This document shows, in pieces, positions 34,482 to 43,700 of a stretch of DNA of 64,000 bases. The stretch lies in NCBI RefSeq assembly GCF_014284195.1, contig NZ_JACOGC010000001.1, positions 372,001 to 436,000 of the forward strand, read 5' to 3'. The translations under genes were made by a program, and so were the position numbers. Positions within the stretch are counted from its first letter, which is position 1; each line of letters opens with the position of its first letter. The notes beneath the pieces were generated by a model. That model searched no databases and had not been told where the DNA came from. It saw only the letters and a list, made by a program, of their open reading frames with translations. The DNA is from Cognatundibacterium griseum. Lineage in GTDB: Bacteria > Pseudomonadota > Gammaproteobacteria > Burkholderiales > Burkholderiaceae_D.

Positions 34482-35813
34482 ATGACGATGCAACTCAATG
34501 AAACCCACGACGTGAATCTGCGCAGCTGGGTGGTGACTGCGAACCAGCCGGGCAGTGATTTTCCTGTGCAGAATCTGCCGTTTGGCGTATTCCGCCGTGC
34601 TGGCAGCAACCAGCCTTTTCGTATTGGCGTGGCGATCGGCGACCAGATTCTTGATCTGGCTGCGGCGCATGCAGTTCATGCGTTTGCGGGATATACCGAA
34701 TTGCAGGGCGGGTATTTCACTGCCGCCATGCATGCGCCGGATCTGAACGCACTGATGGCGCTGGGTGCGCCGGTGTGGTCGGCGCTGCGGCTGGCGCTGT
34801 CACGGGTATTGCGCGAAGGCGCCAGTCAGCAGGGCATGCTGCAGGCATGTCTGCTGCCACAGAGCGCCGCCGAATTCACGGTGCCGGCGCGGATCGGCGA
34901 TTACACCGATTTCTATACCTCGGTACATCACGCCACCGCAGTCGGAAAATTATTCCGCCCGGATAATCCTTTGCTGCCAAATTACAAGTGGATACCGATC
35001 GGTTATCACGGCAGGGCTTCTTCTGTCGGCGTGTCGGGACAGTCTTTCCGTCGCCCGCTGGGACAAACCAAGCCGCCCGCTGCAGACAATCCGGTGTTCG
35101 GTCCGGCCAGGCGCATGGACTATGAACTGGAAGTCGGTATCTTCATCGGCAGCGGCAATACCCTGGGCGAGAACATTACCGTGCAGGATGCCGAGAGTCA
35201 CGTGTTCGGACTGTGCCTGCTGAACGACTGGTCGGCACGTGATCTGCAAGCCTGGGAATACCAGCCGCTGGGACCGTTTCTCGCGAAGAATTTTGCCACC
35301 ACCATTTCACCGTGGATCGTGACGCTGGAAGCGCTGGCGCCCTACCGTCAGGCGTGGACGCGCGATGCTGCCGACCCGCAGCCGATGGCCTATCTCGACG
35401 ATGCGCAGCTGCGCGCCAGCGGTGCATTTGATATCCAGCTCGAAGTCTTGCTGCAGACCGCGAAAATGCGCGAGGAAGGTGTACCTGCGCAACGCCTGTC
35501 GCTGTCGAATTTCTGTCATTCTTACTGGACCGTATCGCAGCTGGTGGCACACCATACTGTCAACGGCTGTAACCTGAATCCGGGCGATCTGCTTGGTTCC
35601 GGCACCCAGTCTGGCCCGGTCCCGGAAGAGGCAGGTTCGCTGCTGGAACTGACTGAAGGCGGCAAGAAACCACTGACGCTGCAAAATGGCGAACAGCGTA
35701 CTTTTATGGAAGACGGCGACACCGTCATCCTGCGCGGCTGGGCCCAGCGGGAAGGCTTGCCGCGCATCGGTTTTGGCGAAGTTGCAGGGACATTATTACC
35801 CGCCCGGACTTGA
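34482..35813 (+). CDS. fahA: Fumarylacetoacetase
   Basis: 443 residues with an N-terminal SH3-like domain and a C-terminal FAH catalytic domain. Metal-binding acidic residues are in RRMDYELEVGIFIGSGN and LLNDWSARDLQAWEYQPLG; the FLAKNFATTISPW block is typical. It hydrolyses fumarylacetoacetate to fumarate and acetoacetate, the last step of tyrosine breakdown. It begins immediately after the hmgA stop, so the two are translationally coupled. A strong terminator follows. Confidence 0.94.
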   Translation: MTMQLNETHDVNLRSWVVTANQPGSDFPVQNLPFGVFRRAGSNQPFRIGVAIGDQILDLAAAHAVHAFAGYTELQGGYFTAAMHAPDLNALMALGAPVWSALRLALSRVLREGASQQGMLQACLLPQSAAEFTVPARIGDYTDFYTSVHHATAVGKLFRPDNPLLPNYKWIPIGYHGRASSVGVSGQSFRRPLGQTKPPAADNPVFGPARRMDYELEVGIFIGSGNTLGENITVQDAESHVFGLCLLNDWSARDLQAWEYQPLGPFLAKNFATTISPWIVTLEALAPYRQAWTRDAADPQPMAYLDDAQLRASGAFDIQLEVLLQTAKMREEGVPAQRLSLSNFCHSYWTVSQLVAHHTVNGCNLNPGDLLGSGTQSGPVPEEAGSLLELTEGGKKPLTLQNGEQRTFMEDGDTVILRGWAQREGLPRIGFGEVAGTLLPART

Positions 35814-35835
35814 TCCAATGACCGGGGAGCATCAG

Positions 35836-35865
35836 AAAAAAGGAAGCCTTAAGGCTTCCTTTTTT
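35836..35865 (+). terminator. Terminator of hmgA-fahA
   Basis: Perfect 30-base palindrome centred at 35850/35851: GGAAGCCTT pairs with AAGGCTTCC, flanked by six As and six Ts. Confidence 0.88.
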
Positions 35866-36053
35866 GTTGGTTGTGCCGGAGCAGTCTTCGCACCGGCATC
35901 ATCAGACTGTCATGCAGATGGTGTAATCTGACAATGTGACGGTGGATCGTCATGAACACGGTGCAGGAATCATCTGGGTAAGGTGCGACGGGCAGCGGTT
36001 TGCTGCCAGTTCCTGAGCAGAGAGACAGCAGTATATTTTTCAGGGAGAATGCA

Positions 36054-36488
36054 ATGGGATTGTTCGATTCAATAGCAGGACAGGTTCTGGGATCATTGAC
36101 ACAAACGGCGCAAGCCGGCGGTGAACAGCATGCGGGCTTGCTGGAAGCGGTTGGCGGGCTGATCAATAACCCGCAGACAGGTGGCCTGACCGGGCTGATC
36201 AGCGCTTTTGAAGAAAAGGGGCTGGGCGGCTTGGTGGCATCATGGGTCGGAACCGGCGAGAACCTGCCGATCTCCGCCGAACAGCTGCAGTCGGTTCTCG
36301 GGAACGAGCAAGTGCAGGAGATTGCGCAGAAACTGGGATTTTCGCCGGAACAGCTGTCCGGTCATCTGACACAGCTGCTGCCGCAGGTGATCGATCACCT
36401 GACACCGGGCGGCGTGGTGCCCGAAGGCGGCGTAGCGGGTGGTGTGCTGGGAAATGTGCTGGGCCTGCTGCAAGGCGGCGCGCGCTGA
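36054..36488 (+). CDS. YidB/DUF937 family protein
   Basis: 144 residues. MGLFDSIAGQVLGSL at the N-terminus and the Gly-rich blocks GLTGLISAFEEKGLGGLVASWVGTGEN and ISAEQLQSVLGNEQVQEIAQKLG match YidB proteins. Their function is unknown. Start 36054 follows GGGAG at good spacing. It is probably transcribed alone; the previous operon ends at a strong terminator. Confidence 0.86.
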   Translation: MGLFDSIAGQVLGSLTQTAQAGGEQHAGLLEAVGGLINNPQTGGLTGLISAFEEKGLGGLVASWVGTGENLPISAEQLQSVLGNEQVQEIAQKLGFSPEQLSGHLTQLLPQVIDHLTPGGVVPEGGVAGGVLGNVLGLLQGGAR

Positions 36489-36547
36489 TTGCAGCTTTCC
36501 TTGAAGGCATGGTAAACGGGTATCCGGCCTGTCCTGCGGCGCGATGT

Positions 36548-36570
36548 TTTCCGACCGGCATGGTCGGAAA
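36548..36570. other. Hairpin between yidB and the LysR gene
   Basis: Inverted repeat TTTCCGACC (36548-36556) and GGTCGGAAA (36562-36570), 5-base loop, no T-run on either side. It lies between two convergent genes and may be a weak terminator. Confidence 0.4.
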
Positions 36571-36595
36571 GCTGTGTGGCAGGCAGGCGGTTTCT

Positions 36596-37507
36596 TTATA
36601 AAATCCGGCAGCGGCTGGCGATGAAATCTTCCTGCAACGCATCCAGAAACACACGGGTGCGCGCCGGCATCAGCCGTCTTCCGGGGAACACCGCCCAGAC
36701 ATTGATGTCCGGCAGTTTCCAGTCTCCCAGCACCGTCAGCAATTCACCGCTCTGGACAAAACGGTGGGCGAAGTGATGCGCTAGCATGATGATGCCTTCC
36801 CCATTCAGCGCCAGCCGGGTCAGCAGTTCCGGCGAATTGGCGGTGGCTTTGCCGGGCGGTATGCCTTCCCATTTTTCACTATCGCGCTGCAGACGCCAGA
36901 TGGCCGGTTCGCCATTGCGCCCCGCCAGACGCAGCGTGTCATGCTCCATCAGCGCCTCGGGTTCGGCGGGCGTGCCGTGCTGTTGCAGATAGGCCGGGGA
37001 AGCAAACAGGCCGCTCTGGAAAACGGCCAGCCCGCGCGCCGCGAGCGAGGCATCATCCGGCAGGTCGCCGACCCGGATGGCGACGTCGAAATTTTCCCCG
37101 ATCAGATCGACCCGTCGCGGTGACAGATCAATTTCCAGCGCTATCTGAGGATAACGGCGGCAGAGCTTGGACAGCAGCAGGCTCATTTCCTGATTCGCAA
37201 AATCCGCCGGCATCGAAATCCGCAGACGTCCGGATGGCTCGGCCTGACGATGCTGGGTCAGCGCCAGCGTGGCGGCGACTTCCTCCTGTACCTGTTGCGC
37301 ATGCTGCAGCACGCTTTGTCCGAAATCGGTGACGCTGAGTTTGCGGGTGGTGCGCAGCAGCAGGCGTTCTCCCAGATGGGATTCCAGTGCCGTGATCCGG
37401 CGCGACAAGGTGGATTTCGGCACTGTCAGCCGGATGGCGGCTTTGCTGAAACTGCCTTCCTCGACGATGCGGGCAAACAGCAGTAAATCATTGGCTTCGA
37501 GTTCCAT
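36596..37507 (-). CDS. LysR family regulator divergent from azoR
   Basis: 303 residues. Helix-turn-helix FSKAAIRLTVPKSTLSRRITALESHLGERLLLRTTRKLSVTD (residues about 20-60; quoted here only as its start and end) and a standard effector domain. The CrgA-like subgroup is suggested by PKSTLSRRI. It is divergent from azoR-pirin-DoxX, and the 133-base gap holds an operator-like palindrome, so it probably controls that set in response to an electrophile or redox signal. Confidence 0.87.
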   Translation of the reverse strand: MELEANDLLLFARIVEEGSFSKAAIRLTVPKSTLSRRITALESHLGERLLLRTTRKLSVTDFGQSVLQHAQQVQEEVAATLALTQHRQAEPSGRLRISMPADFANQEMSLLLSKLCRRYPQIALEIDLSPRRVDLIGENFDVAIRVGDLPDDASLAARGLAVFQSGLFASPAYLQQHGTPAEPEALMEHDTLRLAGRNGEPAIWRLQRDSEKWEGIPPGKATANSPELLTRLALNGEGIIMLAHHFAHRFVQSGELLTVLGDWKLPDINVWAVFPGRRLMPARTRVFLDALQEDFIASRCRIL

Positions 37508-37536
37508 GAGCGGCTTCGGTGGTGTTGATGATGGGA

Positions 37537-37562
37537 TTATTATTCCATATTTGGAACAATAA
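37537..37562. promoter_or_regulatory. Operator-like palindrome between LysR gene and azoR
   Basis: Arms TTATTaTTCCA (37537-37547) and TGGAAcAATAA (37552-37562) are mirror images at 10 of 11 positions around a 4-base centre. The core TTCCATATTTGGAA has the T-N11-A shape of LysR boxes. It lies 30 bases from the LysR start and 79 from the azoR start. Confidence 0.6.
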
Positions 37563-37640
37563 TATCCATAATAAGGTCTTCTGGTTTGAATGTGGAACGA
37601 CTAAAGTGAGGTCATCGCAAATCACTGAAAAGGACACATC

Positions 37641-38243
37641 ATGAACATTCTTCAAATTAACTCCAGCGCCCGTTCCCAGGGTTCCCATTCCAATCGTCTC
37701 GGCAATTTGCTGAGCGAGCGTTTGCTGGCGGCAAATCCCGGTGCCAGCCTGACCTTGCGTGACCTGGGCAGCCAGCCGCATCCGGTGCTGGACGAAGCCA
37801 CCCTGCAGGCACTGTTTACGCCGGCAGAACAGCGCAGTGCGCAGCAGCAGGCGCGGGTTGCGCTGGATGATGCGCTGATCGCTGAGATTCAGGCCGCCGA
37901 TATCGTGGTGCTGGGTGCGCCGATGTACAACTTCGGTATCTCCGCCCAGCTGAAAAACTGGATTGATGCGATTTCCCGCGCTCAGGTGACTTTCCGTTAC
38001 ACCGCGAATGGTCCGGAAGGTCTGCTGACCGGCAAAAAGGTCTACGTGGTGCTGACCCGCGGCGGACTGTACCGGAATACTCCGAACGATACCCAGATGC
38101 CTTACCTGAAAACCTTTTTCAGTTTTCTCGGTATGACCGACGTGGAATTCGTGTATGCGGAAGGATTGGCCATGGGCCCGGACAGCGAGGCGGCAGCACT
38201 GGCTTCTGCGACGCAGCAAATTGAAGAATTGACCGGCGCTTAA
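37641..38243 (+). CDS. azoR: FMN-dependent NADH-azoreductase
   Basis: 200 residues. Flavodoxin-like fold with N-terminal FMN loop [17 protein letters not shown], then the family block [25 protein letters not shown] and VVLTRGGLY. AzoR enzymes reduce quinones and azo compounds by two electrons with NADH. AAAAGGA precedes the ATG. It is the first of azoR, pirin and DoxX genes on one strand, divergent from a LysR regulator, a common arrangement for quinone/electrophile defence. Confidence 0.9.
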   Translation: MNILQINSSARSQGSHSNRLGNLLSERLLAANPGASLTLRDLGSQPHPVLDEATLQALFTPAEQRSAQQQARVALDDALIAEIQAADIVVLGAPMYNFGISAQLKNWIDAISRAQVTFRYTANGPEGLLTGKKVYVVLTRGGLYRNTPNDTQMPYLKTFFSFLGMTDVEFVYAEGLAMGPDSEAAALASATQQIEELTGA

Positions 38244-38302
38244 AAACACCATGTAATGCAGACTGGCCCGGAAACAGGGCTGGCAGAAAGGCAGGAAGCA
38301 AA

Positions 38303-39178
38303 ATGAGCAGCGATCAACGGACAACACAACAGGTACGGCATTCACGGCTGATTGAGCAGATCGTGACAGGGCAGGAAACATCGGATGGTGCGGGCGTGCG
38401 CCTGACGCGGGTACTGACCCAGCCGTTCCAGTACCGGCTCGACCCGTATCTGATGCTGGATGCGTTTGGCAGCGACAATCCGGATGACTATATTGCCGGG
38501 TTTCCGGACCATCCGCACCGTGGTTTTGAAACGATCACTTATATGCTGACCGGCCGGATGCGGCACCGCGACAGCGCCGGACATGAGGGATTGCTGCAGA
38601 CCGGCGGCGTGCAGTGGATGACGGCCGGGCGTGGTGTGATCCATTCCGAACTGCCGGAACAGCAGGACGGTCGCATGGCAGGTTTTCAGCTGTGGCTGAA
38701 TCTGCCTGCGAAGGACAAGCTGTGTGAACCGTGGTACCGCGACATTCAGAGTGAGCAGATTCCTGAGTTGGTGACGGATGCCGGTGTGACCGTGCGGGTG
38801 ATTGCCGGGCACAGTCACGGTGTGGCTGGTGCCGTTCAGCGCGAAGTGACCCAGCCGCTGTATCTGGATATCCATCTGCCTGCCGGTGCGGTGTTTGAGC
38901 AAGCGCTGAGTCCGACTGCGAATGCTTTTCTGTACGTGTATGAGGGCGGACTGGAAGTGGAAGACAAGCCGGTGCCGCCGCAGCGGATGGCGATCCTGAA
39001 AAAGGCGCCAGAGGCTGATGGCGTGGTGCTGCGCGCTGCCGGCGCGAGCCGTGCATTGCTGATTGCCGGTGAACCGCTGGGTGAGCCGATTGTGCAGTAC
39101 GGCCCGTTTGTGATGAACAGCCAGGAGGAAATTTTCCGGGCGATCAGCGATTTCCGTGAAGGCCGGCTGGGAGCCTGA
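38303..39178 (+). CDS. Pirin family protein (second)
   Basis: 291 residues. Metal ligand motifs are FPDHPHRGFETITYMLTG, RHRDSAGHEG and AGRGVIHSE. The C-terminal pirin_C domain ends with GEPIVQYGPFVMNSQEEI, typical of YhhW-type pirins, some of which are quercetin dioxygenases. It starts 59 bases after azoR and is probably cotranscribed. It is only distantly similar to the first pirin at 14.8 kb. Confidence 0.88.
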   Translation: MSSDQRTTQQVRHSRLIEQIVTGQETSDGAGVRLTRVLTQPFQYRLDPYLMLDAFGSDNPDDYIAGFPDHPHRGFETITYMLTGRMRHRDSAGHEGLLQTGGVQWMTAGRGVIHSELPEQQDGRMAGFQLWLNLPAKDKLCEPWYRDIQSEQIPELVTDAGVTVRVIAGHSHGVAGAVQREVTQPLYLDIHLPAGAVFEQALSPTANAFLYVYEGGLEVEDKPVPPQRMAILKKAPEADGVVLRAAGASRALLIAGEPLGEPIVQYGPFVMNSQEEIFRAISDFREGRLGA

Positions 39179-39319
39179 GCCTTATTGGAAAAACTGGAAA
39201 TTCAGCGGCGGCAGCGCCGCTGATGTGGTGGTGCAGTCGTGGCTTGCAGTGGCGTTACGCCAGCATGTCTGGCGGTAGTGACAGAAATTCAATCACATTT
39301 TAAAAAAAAGGGAATCATC

Positions 39320-39718
39320 ATGAAAGCACTGGAAAATTACGGGCCGTTGGTGGCCCGGGTTCTGATGGCATTGATATTTGTGATGTCTGGCGTGGGCAAG
39401 ATCACCGGTTTCGACGGGACGGTCGGGTACATCGCCAGCAAGGGGTTGCCGTTGCCTGCACTGGCAGCGGTGGCGGCAATCATCGTTGAGCTGGGCGGCG
39501 GCCTGATGCTGATCGCAGGCTGGAAGGCGCGCTGGGCAGCGCTGGTGATGATGCTGTTTACGCTCGCGGCAGCAGCGATTTTCCATGATTTCTGGCATGC
39601 TGCAGCCGATGCCGCACAAAACCAGACGATTCATTTCATGAAAAATCTTGCCATAGCGGGCGGTCTGCTGATGATCGGCGTGCATGGCAGCGGTGCCTGC
39701 AGCGTGGAGAAAGCCTGA
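39320..39718 (+). CDS. DoxX family membrane protein
   Basis: 132 residues with four membrane segments. GPLVARVLMALIFVMSGVGKI at the N-terminus is characteristic of DoxX. DoxX/SURF4-type proteins often sit beside pirin and redox genes; their reaction is unclear. Start 39320 follows AAAGGGAA. A bidirectional terminator lies 24 bases downstream. Confidence 0.86.
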   Translation: MKALENYGPLVARVLMALIFVMSGVGKITGFDGTVGYIASKGLPLPALAAVAAIIVELGGGLMLIAGWKARWAALVMMLFTLAAAAIFHDFWHAAADAAQNQTIHFMKNLAIAGGLLMIGVHGSGACSVEKA

Positions 39719-39741
39719 GCGTTGCTCCGGATCATGCGGAT

Positions 39742-39773
39742 AAAAAAACGGATGCCGCCGGCATCCGTTTTTT
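39742..39773. terminator. Bidirectional terminator between doxX and ttcA
   Basis: Stem ACGGATGCC (39748-39756) pairs with GGCATCCGT (39760-39768) around a 3-base loop, with A-run before and T-run after. Confidence 0.87.
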
Positions 39774-39800
39774 ATTTCACGACAGGCAATACCGTCAAAC

Positions 39801-40769
39801 TCAGTCCTGATCCAGATGCAGCTGGATCACACCGCCGGATGGCGTTGCGCAAGGCTCGTCATCGAAGGCAATATCGCCGTCAGGATTGGCTTCGCCGTTG
39901 ATTTTCAGATCGGTGAAGTTGAACAGATTTTTATCCATCAGATGCGATGGAGCGACGGTGGATAAGGCAGAGAAAATATTCTCAACGCGGCCCGGATGTT
40001 TCTTATCCCATTCCCGCATCAGGTTTTTGATCTGCTTGCGCTGCAGGTTTTCCTGCGAGCCGCACAGGTCGCAAGGAATGATGGGGAATTGTTTGACCTG
40101 CGCATAGCGCTCGGTATCGGCTTCCTTCACATACGCCATCGGGCGGATCACGATGTGCTTGCCGTCATCGGACTGCAGTTTGGCCGGCATGCCTTTGAGT
40201 TTGCCGCCGAAAAACATATTCAGGAAAAAGGTTTCCAGAATATCGTCGCGGTGATGACCGAGCGCGATCTTGTTGGCGCCGAGTTCGTCGGCGACGCGAT
40301 ACAGGATGCCGCGGCGCAGGCGCGAGCACAGCGAGCAGGTAGTCTTGCCTTCCGGGATCAGGCGTTTGACGATGCTGTAGGTATCCTGATTTTCGATATG
40401 GTAAGGAATGCCGATTTTATCCAGATATGCCGGCAGCACATCCGCTGGAAAGTTCGGCTGCTTCTGATCGAGATTGACGGCGACGATATCGAAATGAATC
40501 GGCGCGCGTTCGCGCAGCGTCATCAGGATGTCGAGCAGCGCATAACTGTCCTTGCCACCGGACAGGCAGACCATGACTTTGTCGCCGTCTTCGATCATGT
40601 TGAAGTCGCCGATCGCCTGACCGACCAGGCGGCACAGGCGCTTATGGAGTTTATTGTTTTCGTAAGTGATTTTTTCCTGCGATTTGGCGGACGGTGCGGC
40701 GGTGCCGGATTCTGCCGGGCGTGCGGTGTCAGGAGAAAGGCCGGTCTGGGATTCGTGTAGAGCTTGCAT
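39801..40769 (-). CDS. ttcA: tRNA 2-thiocytidine biosynthesis protein TtcA
   Basis: 322 residues. PP-loop ATPase motif [12 protein letters not shown], and two CxxC pairs, [12 protein letters not shown] and PCDLCGSQ, which bind a [4Fe-4S] cluster in TtcA. It thiolates C32 of certain tRNAs. An N-terminal extension of about 30 residues ([19 protein letters not shown]) precedes the conserved core at [19 protein letters not shown]. It is 8 bases after folB on the same strand, so folM-like, folB and ttcA are probably one operon. Confidence 0.93.
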   Translation of the reverse strand: MQALHESQTGLSPDTARPAESGTAAPSAKSQEKITYENNKLHKRLCRLVGQAIGDFNMIEDGDKVMVCLSGGKDSYALLDILMTLRERAPIHFDIVAVNLDQKQPNFPADVLPAYLDKIGIPYHIENQDTYSIVKRLIPEGKTTCSLCSRLRRGILYRVADELGANKIALGHHRDDILETFFLNMFFGGKLKGMPAKLQSDDGKHIVIRPMAYVKEADTERYAQVKQFPIIPCDLCGSQENLQRKQIKNLMREWDKKHPGRVENIFSALSTVAPSHLMDKNLFNFTDLKINGEANPDGDIAFDDEPCATPSGGVIQLHLDQD

Positions 40770-40777
40770 GGCGGGAC

Positions 40778-41176
40778 TTAAATAGCGTTTTTAATCTGGA
40801 AAACTTCGACCCCGACGCCTTCGCAGTCGGGATAGACATCGGGTTTCATGGTCGATACGCAGACCGCGCGGACCTGAGGATGGGCGAGCATGATGCTGGC
40901 AACGTCGTCGCACAGGGTTTCCTGCAGATGGACGTGGCCCTGTGCAACGCGTTTCGCAATCGACGCGCGCATGAAGTCGTAATCGACGACTTCATGCAGC
41001 TGATCTTCTTTCGGCGTCGAGGTTGCCAGCGGGATGTACAGATCGACATTGATGAGCACGCGCTGTTCGCCCTTTTTCTCAAACTCATGCACGCCGATGT
41101 TGATATTGACTTCGTAATTGCGCAGAAACAGGCGGCGGCAGTCAGTGAGTTGCGGATGGTGTAGAACGGATAACAT
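40778..41176 (-). CDS. folB: Dihydroneopterin aldolase
   Basis: 132 residues. FolB pattern: [23 protein letters not shown] at the N-terminus (catalytic-site region), [21 protein letters not shown] and the C-terminal [19 protein letters not shown]. It makes 6-hydroxymethyl-dihydropterin in folate synthesis. It lies between a FolM-like reductase (6 bases upstream) and ttcA. Confidence 0.9.
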   Translation of the reverse strand: MLSVLHHPQLTDCRRLFLRNYEVNINIGVHEFEKKGEQRVLINVDLYIPLATSTPKEDQLHEVVDYDFMRASIAKRVAQGHVHLQETLCDDVASIMLAHPQVRAVCVSTMKPDVYPDCEGVGVEVFQIKNAI

Positions 41177-41182
41177 AAAAGC

Positions 41183-41992
41183 TCATTCTGAGGAAAGTGA
41201 AGTGGGGTGGGCAGTCGCTAAAAACATCACGTCGCGCTGCAAAGGGATTAAATGCTGACCGCCATCAACGAGGATGGTGGTGCCGGTGATGGCCGGACTG
41301 TCGGCTACAAAGCAGACGGTGCGGGCGATGTCTTCCGGGGTGCTGGAACGGCCCAGCGGTGTGATCTGATGCGCCTGCTGAAAGTCGGCTTCGCTCTGGT
41401 CGCCGGACATCATGGTGATGCCGGGGGCGACGCCGGCGACGCGCACCTTCGGCGCCAGTGCCTGCGCCAGCGTGGTGGTGGCGCATTGCAGTGCCGCTTT
41501 CGACAGGGTGTAGGATAAAAAATCGGGATTCAGGTTAAACAGTTTCTGGTCCAGCAGGTTGATCACGCAGGTTTGCCGGCCTTCCGGCGTGGCGGCATGC
41601 AGCGCCTGCGCCAGCAGGACGGGGGCCGCCAGATTGGCATGCATGTGGCGGTTTAAGCTGGCGTGGCTGAAGCTGCGGGCATCGTCTTCGGCAAACAGCG
41701 AGGCATTGTTGACCACGCAATGCACCGCTCCCATGGCCGCGACCGCCTGCGGCAGCAATTGCCGTGTCGCGGCTTCATCGGCCAGATCGCATTGCAGGGC
41801 GACGGCACGCCGCCCGATTGCCCGGATGTCATGGACGACTGCCGCCGCTTCGTCGGCGGACGTGCCGAAATGCACGACGATATCCCAGCCCTGCTGCGCC
41901 ATGTGCAGGGCAATCTGCTGGCCGATACGCCGCGCTGCCCCGGTAACGAGGGCGACACGGGGAATCACATTGCTGAGCTTGGTTTGGGTCAT
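41183..41992 (-). CDS. folM: SDR pteridine reductase, FolM-like
   Basis: 269 residues. Short-chain dehydrogenase with nucleotide motif TGAARRIG, whose Arg is typical of pteridine reductases rather than ordinary SDRs. The catalytic set is Asp-Tyr-Lys: LLDQ, then YTLSK with Tyr 13 residues after the Asp, the same spacing as in PTR1 and unlike the Ser of classical SDRs. FolM reduces dihydromonapterin or dihydrofolate. Position directly before folB supports a folate/pterin role. Confidence 0.8.
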   Translation of the reverse strand: MTQTKLSNVIPRVALVTGAARRIGQQIALHMAQQGWDIVVHFGTSADEAAAVVHDIRAIGRRAVALQCDLADEAATRQLLPQAVAAMGAVHCVVNNASLFAEDDARSFSHASLNRHMHANLAAPVLLAQALHAATPEGRQTCVINLLDQKLFNLNPDFLSYTLSKAALQCATTTLAQALAPKVRVAGVAPGITMMSGDQSEADFQQAHQITPLGRSSTPEDIARTVCFVADSPAITGTTILVDGGQHLIPLQRDVMFLATAHPTSLSSE

Positions 41993-42037
41993 GGAAATTC
42001 TCTAACGTGACTACGGGGTTTTTACTACAATGCCGGT

Positions 42038-43222
42038 ATGCAAAAATTATCTCTTCCTATTCCGGCGCCAGAGGCGCTGGCCGCATCACAAGCGTTGCAA
42101 CAACAGATCGCCGCCGACATTCGCCGGCATCAGGGCTGGATTCCATTTTCGCGTTATATGGAGCTGGCGCTTTATACACCTCAGACCGGTTACTACAGCG
42201 GCGGTGCCGCAAAATTAGGCAAAGACGGCGATTTTACAACGGCACCGGAAATGTCGCCTTTATTTGGCGCAAGCCTGGCAACGCTGGCGGGAACCTTGTT
42301 CGCACAAACTCTGCCACAGGTGATGGAGTTCGGCGCGGGCACCGGCAAGCTCGCCAGAGATTTTTTAACGGAATGTCAATTTTCAGGAATAACGGTAGAA
42401 CGCTATTTTATCGTGGAATTGTCCGGTGAACTGCGGGCCCGGCAAGAAGAATTGCTCAGGAATTTTCCGCAAGTGGTCTGGCTGCAGGAAATGCCGGCTG
42501 CTTTTTCCGGTCTGGTGCTCGGCAATGAAGTGCTGGACGCGATGCCGGTTGACTTGCTGATAAAGACTGAGCAGGGGTGGGCCGAGCTGGGCGTGACGCT
42601 GGCAGCGCAGCAGGCTGATGCGACGGAACCTGTGCTGGCATGGCAGGAACGTGCCTGCGAGGCATCCCGCGCTGCGCAGATTCCGCAGGCAGAGGCACTG
42701 CCGTCCGGATATGTGACTGAGATTCACACGGTGGCAAGCGGCTTCATGCGCAGCCTGGGGGCGATGTTGCAGGCTGGCTATGCCGACAGCGGCAAAGGCA
42801 GTGCCGCCATCCTGATCGACTACGGTTTTCCTGCTGCCGAGTACTATCATCCGCAACGCAGCAGCGGCACGCTGATGTGCCATTACCGCCATCATGCGCA
42901 TCCCGATCCGTTTTATTTGCCTGGATTGCAAGATATTACGGCGCACGTCGATTTCACCGCCATGGCGCAGGCGGCGCTGGAGAGCGGACTGTCTTTATTG
43001 AGCTACACCAGCCAGGCCGGTTTTCTGCTGGAATCCGGCATCACGGATCTGCTCAGCCGCAGCGCGCCGGAACAGGTCATGCAGTATCTGCCGCAGGCGA
43101 ATGCGTTGCAAAAACTGGTGTCGCCAGCCGAAATGGGGGAGCTGTTTAAAGTGCTGATGGTGGGAACCGGGATGACGCTGCCGGAACGTCTGCTGCGCCA
43201 TGACCGTTGTCACCGGCTGTAA
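42038..43222 (+). CDS. SAM-dependent methyltransferase of the MidA/NDUFAF7 family
   Basis: 394 residues. The family N-terminus reads GWIPFSRYMELALYTPQTGYYSGG. The SAM motif is MEFGAGTGKLARDFL, and the family block LVLGNEVLDAMPVDLL follows. NDUFAF7 methylates an arginine of complex I in eukaryotes; the bacterial substrate is not settled. It is divergent from the folM-like gene across 45 bases. Confidence 0.86.
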   Translation: MQKLSLPIPAPEALAASQALQQQIAADIRRHQGWIPFSRYMELALYTPQTGYYSGGAAKLGKDGDFTTAPEMSPLFGASLATLAGTLFAQTLPQVMEFGAGTGKLARDFLTECQFSGITVERYFIVELSGELRARQEELLRNFPQVVWLQEMPAAFSGLVLGNEVLDAMPVDLLIKTEQGWAELGVTLAAQQADATEPVLAWQERACEASRAAQIPQAEALPSGYVTEIHTVASGFMRSLGAMLQAGYADSGKGSAAILIDYGFPAAEYYHPQRSSGTLMCHYRHHAHPDPFYLPGLQDITAHVDFTAMAQAALESGLSLLSYTSQAGFLLESGITDLLSRSAPEQVMQYLPQANALQKLVSPAEMGELFKVLMVGTGMTLPERLLRHDRCHRL

Positions 43223-43231
43223 ATAAAAAAT

Positions 43232-43266
43232 ATACTGGGAGGGAGTATATAAAATACCCCTTGTTT
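43232..43266. repeat. Intergenic element, copy 2
   Basis: 35 bases with ATACTGGGAGGGAGTAT, then an A/T stretch, CCCC and TTGTTT, matching the layout of 26189-26223. A second word GGGGAGTAT at 43303-43311 overlaps the Shine-Dalgarno of the DUF2905 gene. Confidence 0.4.
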
Positions 43267-43313
43267 TTCCTTGAGAGCAGGCTGGTTTTGATAAAAAATA
43301 GGGGGAGTATCCG

Positions 43314-43511
43314 ATGATGCGCTGGTTTTTGACGATTTTTCTGGTCGTCGTCGTGTTTTCCAGCCTGCTGCCGTGGCTGGAAAAACTGGGCATCGGACGT
43401 CTGCCCGGAGACCTGCGGTTCCGCCTGTTCGGACGGGATTTTTCGTTCCCGTTTGCTTCCACGATTCTGATTTCCCTGTTCGTCCTGTTGCTGGCCCGCC
43501 TGTTCAAGTGA
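43314..43511 (+). CDS. DUF2905 small membrane protein
   Basis: 65 residues with two membrane segments. The linker GIGRLPGDLRFRLFGRDFSFPFAST is the DUF2905 signature (shown here in part: GRLPGD, FRLFGR, SFPFAST). Function unknown. GGGGGAG lies six bases before ATG. It stands between a methyltransferase gene and a regulator gene on the same strand, with the repeat element in front. Confidence 0.83.
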   Translation: MMRWFLTIFLVVVVFSSLLPWLEKLGIGRLPGDLRFRLFGRDFSFPFASTILISLFVLLLARLFK

Positions 43512-43700
43512 GCCGCGCATGGCCGCCGGACGCCGCAGAGCGCGGCGGGCAGACAGCGGCTGGGCTAAAGTTTTTACGCCATTGCGCCGACACTTCAATA
43601 TAATGAATTTGCGCCTGACATAGCTACTGCCCGGTTTTTCCATCGTACGAAAATGATGCGGGGCTGGCTGGGGCATATAAAAATTATTCAAAAGGTTGAA

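Noticed and set aside
35870-36053. CTGTCAT-like words resembling a Pho box before yidB
   Set aside because: Only one half-site fits and the second repeat is at the wrong spacing.
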